Positions 35,026 to 47,775 of a DNA stretch of 64,000 nucleotides are shown one piece after another. Each line of letters begins with the position of its first letter. Positions within the stretch are counted from its first letter, which is position 1. The position numbers were made by a program, and so were the translations under genes. Source of the DNA: Limonium bicolor (Eukaryota > Streptophyta > Magnoliopsida > Caryophyllales > Plumbaginaceae); the NCBI GenBank assembly GCA_023374045.1, contig CM041776.1, forward strand, positions 285,461,873 through 285,525,872, in the 5' to 3' direction. Under the pieces are notes generated by a model. That model was given only the letters and a program-made list of their open reading frames with translations, was not told the DNA's origin and ran no database searches.

Positions 35026-38000
35026 CACTCCATCAATCATTCTCAAATAAAATCACCTAGGGAAACTCCCTTCCTTCTAGGTTACACATCGGTTTCATAC
35101 CAATTCGTACTCGTCATATCTCATGTCTAATCTCAATAGACAAATACTAAAGGGATTCTCATTCCCCAGGAGTCTCTCTACTCCTCTTTTCATAAATTTT
35201 GTATACTCGTTACTTGCATCTCTCATGCACAATAATCATAATTACACAATGAATGGGTTATATGTTTAAATAACATAAGTTCCAATCACCAAAACCATTC
35301 CTTTTGTGCTACGCACATAGTAGTTTACGCACCTCTACGTAAAACATACTCTAAGCGGTTTCTCGCCCTACCCCCCTTAAAAGGGGTTACGCCCGCGTAA
35401 TCGATCATATGTTACTACTGAACATTGGTTCGCTAATTCGGGTATCAAGAAGTATTTCAACTTCAATGCGGTTAATTAACTCATAACCGGGTTCGGCTCT
35501 AGCCTCTAAGGCTTCAAAGCATTTAGGCTTAGCCAAATACTCACATTTGGTAGGTATACTTAACCTTTGAATTATGGTCCACTAGCTTCTGCTGCGTGAC
35601 CTGATAACTAGAGCTTCATTCGCTCTTCTGGTATTCTCAATGTATTATCCACTACCTTTTATCCCTTTTGACTTGGGAATAAAGGTTTCTCAATCGTCGC
35701 TAGGTATCTCTTACCGTATGCGAATTCGATGAGTTATAGGTTTTCTCTCCAGCTCTTTGGGAATCTATTTCGTATACTCTGTATACCTTCGTGGTTATTC
35801 ACTTACTTTTTCCGACTTATTGTCGGTTGAGATCAAGCTACTACTCAGTATGTAGTGCTTCCTCGTTTAATAGTACTTCTCAATTATGTTTGTTCATTTG
35901 TTTCTGTACAAGAATTCTTCATTGATACTACTCTGCGTTACCATGTATCGATCCTGGGACCTGTGGGTTACTGCCCACATTCTTTGTGCATCTTTGGCCA
36001 ATGGCCGCACGGTTATTTCTCTAGATTCTCACTCAACAGGATTCGTTGACATTTCTCCATTCCTGGCTCTCCCACTCGATCATTACCGCACAAGTGCAAT
36101 GCCAAAACACTCAGTCATACAGAGTGCAGAAGCGTAAACCCTTGACAGTAAATCTCTCATGAGATAGGAATGAACATGTCTCCTTTACCACATTTCCTCT
36201 TCAGCTTCGTATCATTATCTAGCTATACTCTTACAACGGTCGCTAGCTGCGTACCATGGTTTTCCCCTTTTCGTGGCATCCGCTACTACTTTAGCTTCCG
36301 CCCAGGTGTTCTCGCCATTTACACTATGGCTTGCCATTCACTTGGCTCAACAATATACGCTATTCTATAAATCTCTCTGCGCACTTGCGCGCTGCTTACT
36401 CTGCAGTTCATATTGCACACATACAATGTTTACTACTCAACCGATTACTCTTCGGTTTCGAATTGCCGCTATTGAGGTTCCTCTTTACACTCTACTATAG
36501 TTCATATACTTGTCGACAATTTACACATGCTCAAGTTTTACTACACCGCTCTAGCAGTTTCACATTTCATACCTAGGTGGTAGCCTTTCTCTAGAGGATT
36601 CATGCAATTGCCACTCCATAGGCCGTATAATAACAAGTGGTATCCCCATTCTAAGATAGTGGTTCATTGTCCACTGTTCCTTTTATGCTTTTATGCTTAG
36701 GTTTGCAACGTTTGGAACTACAAACTGTAGTTAGTTTTCCGGCTTACAAGCCACCTTGCCTCGAGCCATGCTCTATGCGGGCTGTTTATACAAGTTCCTT
36801 CTTCTCCGTACACCATTCAATGGTTTGGAGGTATTATTGGGATCTTTGGTATGATTGTCTCATCACGCTTCCGTACATGGAAGGCTCTTTAAATAACTTG
36901 ATATTAGTCCATGCCCTCTAGCAATCTAGGGTATCCCGGGTTGCGTGGGATCCCTTCGGTTCTACCCGAGTGTTTATTTTAACTCTTGTGTTCACAACAC
37001 GATATCTCGTTCAACTACTGTTGATTCCGGCACCCTTCACGGATTGTTCCTGGGTGTTACTATGTAATGCCAATACATCTGGATTGAACTCTTGGGTATT
37101 TTCAGTTTCCTTACTCCGCCTTGCGGTTATGTATATTTTGAACTATCCCATTTTGGGTTGTAACGTCTCCCGTTCTTGGGTAGACCATTGGTTCTTTCTC
37201 CTTTACTATCTTGATCAGGTCATTAATCTCTTCATTGAGGTATACTGTGGGAATCCTATCCCGTTTATCAAACGTTTATATGTTCATTTTCGGCCTTCGC
37301 CGTCTTGTTTACGCTGAATACTCATTCCAGGTATTAGGTATTTCCTCTTTGATTCTTGGGACATGTCCAATGCCCATACTTAATACTTTGTGCTTCACGC
37401 ACTATTAATCAGCCCATCCTCTCGTAGTGGGTTCTTGACTTCTTTCGCTTTATAAGCTTGTCTGCGTTCTTCGGTCATTTGAGGTGTCCAATTGTTTGGT
37501 TTGAACTTATCTTATGGTCCGTAGTATGGAGTCGACTACTTCCCGTGTTCCGTACTCTACTTGTATACATACATGGAGTATCTTATTGTTACGTTACCAC
37601 TTACCCGACTAACTCATGATTGGTCTGTCAGGCCCGCAAGCTCCTTCGGAGTGCGGTCGTTCCATGTCTCTTTTGTGTACACTTGTAGTGTCAGTCGCAC
37701 GCCTAGGTGAAGTATTCTGTTGTCAACTCCCCTTATATTGTCCTATGATAACTTATCGTGGTTCTTCTGGTTTAATTTTAAAAATTTTGGGGGTTTTTGA
37801 AAAATTTTGTGCTTGAAAGAAAATCCGGGGTTTTGAAGGTGAGATCTTCATGGCATTTCAATGCCGGCTGCTCCTTACCGAGTCCAGCTTCTCGCTGACT
37901 GGTATGTTCTTTATACAGTGATCAGGCCGTTAGGCCCTTTCAAGGTTTCGTTTCACAATTCTTAAGGTTTGAGTTGCTATATTGGCTTCGTTCGCCATCT

Positions 38001-39006
38001 TGGTACTTTGCTAAGTACTGGTAGCTTGTCAAAGCTCCTCTTAGTGGTCCCATCTTACTGCACTTGCCGTGGCAAGTGCGCGGTACAGGCGGTTTTTGGG
38101 ATATCTCGTACCGATTCCGGTATTGTTCACATTATATTTGGTGGCCTTGTCGGCTCTTCCTTGATCCTTTAGCTGGATAACTACTCCTTAGAGCTGCTTC
38201 TCACTCATCTTGACATGACTGTCATTCAATTTAGGTGCTTCTTCACTCTCGGAGTTCCTTAATTACTTAGTACTGTGTTCTACCTCGTTGCTCGTTCCCA
38301 CGTCTTTACTATGGTTACCGAGGTTAAGTCTTTTAGGCACTACTTCTGTAGTCCTATTCGGGTATATCCCGTAGTTATGCTCGTAGCTGTCTAAGCTATG
38401 CCCATTAGGTATTGCAACTTCTTTGGGTGTGGCAGGGTGGGTGTATCTACTCCAGACTAGATTCTTAGTCGGTTAATATACAATTGGTGGTATTGTTTAG
38501 CTATGGCGGTCTGTAGACTTGTGTCCCGGTTCTTGTTACTTTTGATGAATCCGCCTTGTTGCACGGTTGGTGACTTACTTCCTGTTGCTGCTTGGTCAGC
38601 CGGGTTCTCGCGACTGCTAAGCATATCGCCCCAAGCTGCCACAGATTCCGGTCTCCTTGGATTAAGTTGTCTCGATCTCCCGCCATTAGGAGCGGTTATT
38701 GTCGTTCCAGCGGGATTCGTCTCAGGGATTTCCGGTTCTCAGGATCTACCGCACGACAGGTTCTGGTTCAGATTGAAATATTAAATAACTGCCAGATCGG
38801 GTTTCCCCATCTCTCTGGCGTTCTTTCCCGAGCTTTTAATACGGGGGTTGTGGAGGGCGGGCATGGTATTGTAGGTATCCAGATCATACTGGAAGTTCCT
38901 ATCTAGCGCATCTCTCATGCTACCACTCAACCCATAGCCCTAAGTCTCTAATTCCTAACTCGGTATTTCCTAAGCTCGGTATTTCCAGTCATCAGAGCGA
39001 TACTTC
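35026..39006 (-). other. gypsy3 interior, no genes seen
   Basis: About 4 kb. Near 35365-35395 lies the reverse complement of the post-pol 'CCCCTTTTAAGGGGGG' tract of gypsy1 and gypsy2, so this point equals the end of pol. Between there and the PBS, where gag, AlkB and pol should be, only short unsupported frames occur. A run of A/T with AAAATTTT near 37770-37810 stands out. The coding interior seems to have been replaced rather than merely mutated. Confidence 0.65.
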
Positions 39007-39018
39007 GCTCTGATACCA
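39007..39018 (-). other. gypsy3 primer binding site
   Basis: Minus-strand TGGTATCAGAGC, four bases from the LTR end. The following leader resembles gypsy1 for about 90 bases and then diverges completely. Confidence 0.9.
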
Positions 39019-39022
39019 TTTT

Positions 39023-40730
39023 TGTAACACCCCAACCGTTAATCTCGTCATTACCTCTTAAACTGTCACTAATTACTCTTACTCACACAGCGGAAATCTA
39101 ATTACAACGAGGGGTGAAACAACGCCGTTAGCCACCTATGTGGCTAACCAGCGTTTCTTACATACCGTAACGGTCTGATGAACTGGAACAACCGAGTACC
39201 CAACAGAAATTCAAACTCAACTCATCACTTTGCTATACCGAGTCTACACTATACGGATGCCGATAACATACTCGGACTTACACCTCATTCAAATGCATAA
39301 GTAATTACAATCTAACTACCCATGCTTCATAGCAGTCCCCGTCCTACTCTCTCAAACGGTGGTCAGCTTCAAGTACCTGCACACTAAAAACGTTCCCCCT
39401 AGGGGGTCAGCTTACGCTGAATATGAATTTCACATATACCGCGTGCTAACCGCGGTACGCCGACTACTTTGGGTCGGATATACATGGAGTTCATTTTAAT
39501 CAAACAACATGCATCATAGCAATACAATATATAAGTATATTACACAAGGATTCTACATCCAATCATGGAACACAATTCCTAACTAACATAACAAGGTTGT
39601 TAGTTGTATCTGTTTACTCTTAGGCCTTGAGGGTTATACCTCACTATGCCTTGTTTACTTATTCAATACCTCACCCGCTCTCTCGGGTTACTTATTCATA
39701 TACACACCCATTCTCTTGGGCTACTCGTACTATACTCACCCACACTCTCGGGTTACTTATTCTCATTATCTCACCCACACTCTTGGGTTATTTATACTCA
39801 TTATCTCACCCACACTCTTGGGTTATTCATACTCAAGCTCTTGTAGATTCTCGGGACACTACAGGTCTCCTACGTCACGCTTGTTACTCTGAATACATAC
39901 TTAGGCCAAAACTCATGGCTCTCAAGCATAGTCTTACTTCCCCGGTTTCGACCCTACTCCGGGTCTAGCATGGTGGGAAGGTTCAACTAGCTCACGGAAC
40001 TCTCTCTTAGTTCCTATCTCTTTTTACTTAGGTCCGACTACTCTCGGACTACTCTCATTCCCATACACTCCTCTCTCGGAGTTATAATATATTGTATATT
40101 AGTCTAGAAGCATCACTCTCGATGTTTCTAATGACTTGGGAACATTACTTTAGTTCGGTTAATCTTAGGTTTTGAGAGTTACCCATACATTCCACTTAGT
40201 CATACTTTCGGTTATTTTCTTAAATCGGTAAAATCCTCATATAGGAGGTCGACCGTGTCTCAAGGGTATCACATAGTCCCTCAGGTCTCTTTTACCTTTC
40301 TTATATGTTCACAACATTGGACTAACTTTAATCCTCTCAATGGAGGTTCATCATCTCCCCACTCATAATTATTTCGTGGATTGTTTCGATAAGGTTTTAT
40401 AACCGTTATCGGGTATTTACTCAACCCGTACATCTCCTCACATTCTAGGGAGTTCATATGACTATGTTATCGTTGTACTTTAGTCGATAGTTTATGTGTT
40501 TGCACGTTTTCGTTATCATACGCATCGACCCGATCTAAGGGTCTCTAACCAAACGTTACTCATTAGGAGTCGGTCTTTACACTATGTTAGACCTCACCGG
40601 AATTCAAGCATTTAGCTCATACAATATACATCAAGACATACATAAACAACCAATGGTTCAACTTCATGCTTTAGTCTTGATTAAGCCGGCACACAAACAC
40701 ACAAATCAAAGTAACTTGGTTAGCATACGG
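39023..40730 (-). repeat. gypsy3 5' LTR, truncated
   Basis: Nearly identical to 22404-24109, with a few substitutions and small indels. It stops at 40730, exactly where the CACTA terminus begins. The missing part (equivalent to 24110-26808) is not found on the other side of the CACTA element. Confidence 0.9.
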
Positions 40731-40744
40731 CACTAGTAGAAAAA

Positions 40745-40980
40745 AGATCTTTAGTGTCGGAGCCTATAGCATCGGTTTTTAAGAAACCGTGACAATAGAT
40801 AATCTAAGGTGTCGGTTTTATATTGAAGTGAAACTATAGGCTGAAAAAAATTTAGATTTGATGGTATATTCTGGCGGGGAAAGTTTCCCGGTTAGACTAC
40901 AATTACTAAGGCGTCGGTTTTATTATGTAAACGTCACCATAGAGTACCAAGGGCGACGGTTTTATTAAAAACCGACGCTG
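40745..40980 (+). repeat. CACTA left subterminal repeats
   Basis: Several copies of (G)TGTCGGTTTT and related words in both orientations (for instance near 40760, 40810, 40910 and 40955), alternating with AAACCG. This is the usual transposase-binding region. Confidence 0.75.
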
Positions 40981-42808
40981 CAAAGACCCAATCCCTAATT
41001 ACTCTAGCTTCGGTCTTTAGAACAAACGACACCCAATCCCTAATTTTATTTCTCAAAGACCCATATTCCCCCACCTTCGTCAAAATTGGTCGCGTGAAGG
41101 TTAGCAGACCTCGCTCAACTCCTTTCGACTGCAACACGAGAACTCTCTCCTACCTTCTTCAATACCTTCATTCTCCAGCAAAATTGTCTCTTACCATCAT
41201 GAAAAATATCAATCTACACCCAAGGTGATCGAGCGGGAGCATGAACAAGTCAACACGCTGGACCGAATTCGAGTCCTTCACGCCATCTTACAACGTGCCG
41301 TAGGTTTTCATCACCTTTTCGATAAGGTTTGAAGGTCCCTCTCTTTCTCCCTCCTGTTTCTATTTCCTTGCATCATTAGATGAAAAGTGGTGGATAATTG
41401 TTCATTGACAATTGGTAACCGAGACCCATTTTGTGGCTTTATTATCTTCAGAATCACAGAGACGCAATGATGGAAGAAGGAGAAGGGTTGTGCAAGCTTA
41501 GGAAATTGCGGTTCGGAGAGGGGCCTCTTTATCTATTTGAGAGAGAGATTTCCGATGTTCTTGATTTCATCTACCAAACTCAGTTGGAACTCGCCGCATG
41601 TAAGTTAATCTATAAACATGACTGTCACTTTAAGGTCTGAATCTTTTTTATTTCTGAAATTTCCATGTTCGCTTTTGTTTGCTGCTGTTACTTGGGTAAT
41701 TCACAGCTGTAGTTAATGTCATAGCAACCAATTTGGACATTCAAAGCAGACTATATGAAGTATGAATAGACATAGTACTTGTTTTGAGAGAATTACAAGG
41801 GATGTGTGTGAAGTGTGCAAAAGTGAGTGGTGTCAGACCAGCGAGAATTGATAAGTTATGCGCAGAAAGTCTCAAGAACAAGTTACAAGTCACTGAAATC
41901 AATTTGGATGTGACAAGAAGTGGAGTATGAGTAAACCTGTAAATAATCAAGTATATGTAGCTAACGTCAAGGCATATGAGTATATATTTGCTTCTTGATC
42001 TAACTAAATGTATGCCTTCATGAGACTGATGTCATCTCTACTATCCCTGTGTTGTTCGCTCTCTTTTCAGTTAGTAAAGATGACTAATATGTCTTCTCAG
42101 CCATTATTTTATTTTCCTATCTTTAGTTGTTATGTTGTATACTTGTATCCGATTGTTATAACAGCCAGGGCTACTTAGTCATTAGATATTTCCTAGGCCT
42201 CCAATGCACTAATAGCTATATATATATATACAGTAGGCTATAACGAGGAAAGACATCAGGGTTCTGAATATGAAGTTGGGCAGAGTATCTCTGTGGCAAG
42301 GGCATTCTTTGAGCTCTATGTTATTGCTATCTAATGATTGTCTCCTACGTCTGTTACTCATATTCTTCTTTCGTTACTGTCCGATTTTACTCTCTAACAA
42401 TGGCGGAGATAACATACTGTGATTAGTTGTGTGACTTAGAAATTGTTTGTTGGCAGTCAATTGCACTGCTAATGGAGTCGAAATGTAGGCTGTAATTTTT
42501 TCTTGGACGATGCTTACCATGCAATCAAATGCAGTTCATGGAATAATGATGTCTCTGGAGCTACTAAAAAAACAATCAGGTTTAGTTAATTTTTTGCAAG
42601 ATTCTATGATGTGGCTGACACAACTCTTTTCTACTGTTATGGCCAACTCTATTGTTGCTCAATCTTTGGATTTGTGGTGTTTGAGACATCAAGTTGTGTC
42701 AATGATTGCCTATAAGGAGATTTCAGTTTTTCGTAGCATTCTATCCTAGCAACGCCCGAACTTAACTTGTTAGTCTGAGAATGGTGAGTTTCTCTTCGTG
42801 ATCGACAG
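40981..42808 (+). other. CACTA interior, unidentified exon-like segments
   Basis: A frame at about 41431-41640 (ending 'DFIYQTQLELAACKLIYKHD') could be coding but I do not recognise it. GT/AG-like borders occur. No transposase similarity was seen. Confidence 0.4.
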
Positions 42809-42892
42809 GCTGCTAGATACGATGATCTTGATGACATTCAAAAGCTTGGAGTCTGCTGGGGTTTCTCTTGATTCCAAGGATTCTCAAGGCTG
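42809..42892 (+). pseudogene. Captured ankyrin-repeat gene exon
   Basis: After an acceptor CGACAG the frame reads 'AARYDDLDD'. After one extra A it continues in the next frame as 'SLESAGVSLDSKDSQG', then a donor-like GTTAGT. The phrase matches the first repeat of small plant ankyrin proteins. The one-base shift makes it non-functional as a stand-alone exon. Confidence 0.55.
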
Positions 42893-43221
42893 GTTAGTGT
42901 GCAGAAAATGATTCACTCCAGAACCGGTAATTCCCTCAAACTTACCTTCACGATGAAGTTATAGCAGATTACTATAGATGCAAAAAGTACTATAGTTTTT
43001 CATCTCTTGTTGTGTCGTTGTGCTATATATTATTCCTTCAGCTTCCTTTAACAAATAATGCTCGAAGTTGAACTTAAAAGGGGATTCTTGCGAGCCACTG
43101 ATTCGTGTAATGATCTTTTATATTCCCAGGCACACGTAAAGAACATAGAATCGGTAGCTAATCGATCGGTGTGTTTAATTTAATTTGATTGTCATGCCAA
43201 ATTTGGGTTCCAGTTTAAATA

Positions 43222-43474
43222 GGTGGTTATGACAAAGAAGATAAAGCTGATAAGGCTTACGATTTGACTGCAATTAAGTATTGGGGTACCTCTACCACCA
43301 CTAATTTTCCGGTGAGTTTTGTTTGTTTGTTTGTATCAAACAATAATATACTGTAGTTGATTTTAATTGTATGTACTTTTTGGTTAGTTAAATTAAATAG
43401 ATTAGTAACTATGAGAAGGAAGTTGAAGACAAGAAACATATGACTCGGCAAGAATTCGTGACCGCCATTAGAAG
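43222..43474 (+). pseudogene. Captured AP2 (AINTEGUMENTA/PLETHORA-type) exons
   Basis: Two exons are separated by a GT-AG intron (43312-43400). Exon 1 (43222-43311) reads '[20 protein letters not shown]' then '[10 protein letters not shown]'. Exon 2 (43401-43474) reads 'ISNYEKEVEDKKHMTRQEFV' then 'TAIRR'. These are the end of the first AP2 domain and the linker of AINTEGUMENTA-like transcription factors, joined in frame at the expected intron. Only this part of the gene is present, so it cannot bind DNA as the parent does. Confidence 0.9.
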
Positions 43475-44532
43475 GTATTATATATACATCTAGCTTTAAT
43501 AGAGTTGGGCATTAATTTGTACTCCACTACCATTGATTCATTAATTTGTTCTGCTACATTGAAACGAGAAGATACTTATCTGGCTAAATGCTATGTGCTG
43601 ATTCTTTCTGAGTGCAACCCTTTTCAGATCTTAAATGAAATCAAGGTAAAAGTTTTATAGATGCTTTCAAGGGTGGAGTAGAAACAGCGGGGGAGTTGTT
43701 TTTCTTGTGTAATGCACTGTATTCTTCTGTTTACACTGTTTATTACAATGATATTCTGGGAAACAGGATGTTATTTGTTGCTCAAGCAAAAAGTGATGAG
43801 CATGTAGTACTTGGCTTGGCTGTTAACATTTGCAGACCTTATTTCAGCAGGTTCAGCTGGGCTGACCTCCAACTCATTTCTCTTCTTTAATTTTGTAAAT
43901 AAACATAGGTGGAGATTTCTAGTGTCTTAATTTTGGTTGAAGCACAGTTTAACATTTGACTTGTTAATTTATGTATGACCTGTAATGAATCGTAGATTTA
44001 GCAATTCACGTTCACCACTTAATCTCAGTATCTGATGAAGATTAACCAGGCTTATTATATGGAACTACTTGTTGTTATGAGATGCACTAGATTAATAGCT
44101 GAAAACTGATGAAAAAAAAGATAGATAGATTAAGTTGATAACTGAAGATAACTTAACTGGATGAAAAACTATATGGAGATAATGAGCTAGTTAGATTGTA
44201 AGAAGAAAAAAACAGATAAAGAGGTTGAACATATATAATCAGTTGCTTAACCAAACTACTTAATTAATGTCAATGGCTGAAAATGATAAAAGAGACATGA
44301 TAAAAGTGTGATATTTCCAGCTCTATTAATGAAACTTGATTGATTTGTTCTTCCTCATTTTACTTAACTGCACTCTCCCTCTCTCTTGCGTATGACCGAG
44401 TACCTGTTAGTCTGAAGGTAATGCTAGCTTCACTTTGGTCCTTTTATACTTAAATGTTATTTATATTGTCGTTTTCCTTTTAATATAGTTGATTGATTCC
44501 AGTAATTTATTGACTTTACTTTTTTGGATTAG
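43475..44532 (+). other. CACTA interior between AP2 and CPN20 fragments
   Basis: An exon-like frame about 43767-43850 ('MLFVAQAKSDEHVVLGLAVN') has an AG before it, but I cannot identify it. The rest is AT-rich and intron-like. Confidence 0.4.
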
Positions 44533-44688
44533 ACTGGGAGTTCAGTTCTATACTCCAACTATTCAAAATCTGAGGTTGAGTTAGATGGATCAAGTCATCT
44601 TCTTCTAAAAGAGGATGATGTGATTGGAATCCTTGAGACAAATGATGTCAAGGAGCTGAAGCCCTTAAATGACGTAGTTCTAATCAAG
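44533..44688 (+). pseudogene. Captured chloroplast co-chaperonin (CPN20) exon
   Basis: An exon bounded by TTAG and GTATGC reads 'TGSSVLYSNYSKSEVELDGS', then 'HLLLKEDDVIGILETND' and 'KELKPLNDVVLIKV'. This is the junction between the two Cpn10-like domains of plant CPN20/CPN21, which caps the chloroplast chaperonin. The frame is open, but only about 52 residues of roughly 250 are present. Confidence 0.85.
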
Positions 44689-45476
44689 GTATGCTCTTCT
44701 TCTTATTTTAATTCGTTAAGTTTGATGAAACTGAGAATTGTAATGATTTATGTACAAGGTCTAGATTAGCTTGAAGGATCATTTCTTCCAGGTATATACC
44801 AGTGATAGTTTATCATCTATTTCTTTCTTTATTTACTTAAAGTAGAACCTGTACATGTTATCCGATCTACTGTTTTAAAGTTTCTTAATTTGGTTTTAGG
44901 TGTTTAGATTTGCATGGTGTGTTTGATTGAGGCTTGCAAAAGATGTAAATACTTTTAGGTGACATTGTTGCTGGAAGAAAAAAGAAAACTAGAAGAAATT
45001 TCTGAAGGTATCCTTATATAATCAACATATGCTCCTTTTTATTCATCTTCCATAGATGATGGTTTCTTCTTTTTTAAAATGTTACCATGATGGTTTCATC
45101 TTCCATAGATGATGGTTTATTTGATGTTGACTCTAAATTTGCTCCTGCCTCTCATTATGTTTTGCTTGTGCGGTATTATATTGAGAGAGTGCTTACCGAA
45201 TTGTACTCGTCAGCTATTTGCTTATGCTTGTTACTTTTTTTTTGTTTCTGTGTGGGAATCTACTCCTGTGCCAAATTATATTCCTTATGTCTTGCACTTA
45301 CCATTGCTTTTATTTTGTGTAGTCCACATTGGTTCAGATGCAGTATTATGTAGTAGTGCATAATATTTGATAATGAAGTTCACAGGTAATTATTTGTTCA
45401 ATCTACTAGTATGTTATTAGAGATTCTAATACAATGAGTTTCTAATTTGAATAATTAATCTATTAGTCTTTGCAGA

Positions 45477-45546
45477 TCTGCTACTATTGGTGTCGATGAA
45501 GATTAGTCTTCTCGGGGGTCTACAGACTGGAAAGACTAGCTTATTG
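45477..45546 (+). pseudogene. Captured SGP1-type small GTPase P-loop exon
   Basis: The frame reads 'VSMKISLLGGLQTGKTSLL', followed by donor GTAAGT. It has a complete P-loop (G-x4-G-K-T) and the 'LKISLLG..Q.GKTS' wording of plant Spg1-like GTPases. It is a single short exon; switch regions were not found. Confidence 0.6.
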
Positions 45547-46056
45547 GTAAGTCTCTTCTTTCTTGATCTATTTTTGCTAAAGTTAATTTTTATTTTTTAT
45601 CTTTGCATTACCGCTAAGTATAGTTGTTTATCAGTGAGGGTTTATAGCATTGTTTTGTATCAGAAATTTAAGTAACTATCATTGAACTTGAATCTTGTGC
45701 TTTTTTTCTTTGTTTTGATCTGTTTACATTTGGTCATTGCAGACCTGTACATTTCTTTGTGTTTGTCGAAATATTTATGTGGATATATGGGATAACTGTT
45801 CAGTTCGTGCTATATATGTCAGTTCAAATTCATTCCATGATATGGGATAGGATCGTGAGAAGAGATCACTGCCACTGATCTCACTTGTTGAATTTGTATG
45901 AAGACACTGTTGCATTGTATTTAGTAATACTATTTAACTACTGCCCCTGTTACTCTACATTGTATTTAGTCATACTATCACACTATATGGTTTAGCATAA
46001 TATTTGTTGTCATTCCCAATATCACAGGTGTGAGAGCATTGGGTTATATTGATCAG

Positions 46057-46192
46057 GACACTCACATCCCCGGTGGCACTCTCCAAATGCTTGAAATCCA
46101 TCAAAGAGTACGCCTTCGTCGCCTCTGAATACCCTGTGGTCATCACCCTCGAAGACCATCTTACTCCTAAACTTCAGGCTAAAGTTGCTGAG
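46057..46192 (+). pseudogene. Captured phosphoinositide phospholipase C exon
   Basis: After an acceptor GATCAG the frame reads '[20 protein letters not shown]' then '[17 protein letters not shown]' and 'LQAKVAE', ending at a GT. This is part of the X domain of plant PI-PLC, including the conserved 'VITLEDHL'. The remaining catalytic histidines and the Y and C2 domains are absent. Confidence 0.9.
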
Positions 46193-46303
46193 GTCTGCAA
46201 CATATCTAAAAGTCAAAATAGATTAATTATATTGCATGAGAGCCTTTATTCACCAGGACTACTTGTATACAAAAACTAAGTGAAATGGTACTTTACAATA
46301 GAT

Positions 46304-46579
46304 GCAGAGATCTTTAAGAAGAATTGGCTTGTTCATCTTCAATGGATTCATGGTTACGTTGCAGTATATGCTTCTTATGAACTTGGGTTTGACCAGTTTG
46401 CCCAGCACGTAAGCTCTTGACCGGACCTGGAAATTCAGGGTCACAGGGATCAGTAATGTCGGAGCACTATTATTGCTGGATAGATTCAACCCGGCACCGT
46501 ACGTGGGTATGCTGTCTCCGCCTATCTGTACCATGATGGATCTATGGCTCTTCCTCCCCTGGTAGAATCTATCCACCTG
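46304..46579 (-). pseudogene. Captured LEA/NHL-type membrane protein exon
   Basis: On the minus strand, after TTTTACAG, the frame reads 'YGAGLNLSSN', 'PVTLNFQVRSRAYVLGKLVK' and 'RSIYCNVTMNPLKMNKPI'. The 'RSRAYVLGKLVKPKF' phrase marks a plant family related to LEA-2/NHL hydroxyproline-rich glycoproteins. It lies opposite in strand to the other fragments, so it was acquired separately or inverted. Confidence 0.75.
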
Positions 46580-47045
46580 TAAAATAAATAGTGTGTATGT
46601 TTAGTTGATCTGTTGTCTAATTTATGATTATTTTATGGGAATCGATGACTGTCACAAACATTAGTTAGTTATCTCGTGGAATATGTTTTAAGTAGTAAAA
46701 TGTCTAAGGTATTTATGTAATTACGAGCGGTCGGTACGGTAGCAATGAGATTTTGAACACTTACATTGCTAGCAAGACAAGCTGTATATGGAATCCACTA
46801 GTTCAGTCTGCTTTAGTAATCAATCTCAGTCATCATTTGCCTATTCCTTTATGATAAAAGGTTGTTGTTCTGCATGAATGCTAATCATGCACTGATTTCA
46901 CAAGCTTGGGTTACTTTGCTAGATTTGTTGTTTGATGCTATATGGAATTTAGGGTTCAGCAATCAGAAGTGTTTTAATTATTTTCATCTCTTGGAACTAC
47001 TGATTTGTAGGGTTGATGCTAATACCCAAAATTGTGATGTTGCAG

Positions 47046-47122
47046 CTTGACGTATTAGGTATTAAATCTGAAATGGAGAAGACATTGCAGTGGCTTGTTC
47101 CGATGGCATCAGACACCGTTAA
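47046..47122 (+). pseudogene. Captured PSI/DUF3475-type exon
   Basis: After GTTGCAG the frame reads 'IKSEMEKTLQWLVPMASDTV', ending at GTAAGA. The 'KTLQWLVP.A..T.K' phrase is typical of plant PSI1-like (DUF3475/DUF668) growth proteins. One short exon only. Confidence 0.7.
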
Positions 47123-47429
47123 GTAAGACTATCACATAATCTGTCTAAGTGTGAGGTCATGTTTCAATTGTTATATTCTGTTCATGAATGTCATTATGGA
47201 CGAAACCAGTTGAGATATTTGATACTACTACCTTGTACATACATAGTTAGAGGGGGATGAAATCGTGTGATAGGAAATTTTCATATGTAATTCGTCAACT
47301 TTTGTATATCAATGTAAATACTTTTAATCAGGTTGTATCATATTTATTACCAGGTGGTGTATTTGAATGATATTATCAGTGTGGACTTTTATTATATGGG
47401 GTGCAAAATTAAAAAAAAAAGAATTCCCT

Positions 47430-47775
47430 TAGGTGTCGGTTTTTAAAAGACCGACTCCTTAGCATTTTACTATTTTTTCTAAAAATACACTTCTGGTGTC
47501 GGTTATATGTTCAAAACCGACACCTAAAAATATTCTAAGGCGTCGGTTTTTTGTTGAGTGCAACACCACAGACTCATACATCCCGTCATAGGCATAGTCT
47601 AGAGCTTCAGTTTTAGACAGCCTAAAGCGTCGGTTTTATAAACCCACACCATAGTGCACATCTGAAGCCACGCTTCCAAAAACCGTCGCCTCAGATACAA
47701 ACCTGTAGTGACACCCTGCTGAGTGACGGTTTGAAAACCGACACCTAAGGGGTTTTATAACCGACGCTATAGATG
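47430..47775 (-). repeat. CACTA right subterminal repeats
   Basis: At least seven GTCGGTTTT/AAAACCGAC copies in both orientations, mirroring the left end. Confidence 0.75.

Larger units (their letters stand above)
22404..40730 (-). mobile_element. gypsy3: non-coding gypsy relative, minus strand
   Basis: The 3' LTR is at the left (22404-26808), the 5' LTR at the right (39023-40730, truncated), with PBS at 39007-39018 and PPT at 26809-26820. It interrupts the copia 5' LTR after GACTG (22399-22403); the matching duplication on the right is lost because the 5' LTR ends abruptly at the CACTA element. Excluding the nested element (27903-35020) the interior is about 5 kb. I see no gag, protease, RT or integrase motif in it. 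It is best explained as a large non-autonomous derivative that uses proteins of relatives such as gypsy1 or gypsy2. Confidence 0.8.

Noticed and set aside
35855..38906. Many short + strand frames across the gypsy3 interior
   Set aside because: No known motif, poor composition, many overlapping frames, and they lie antisense in an element of opposite orientation.
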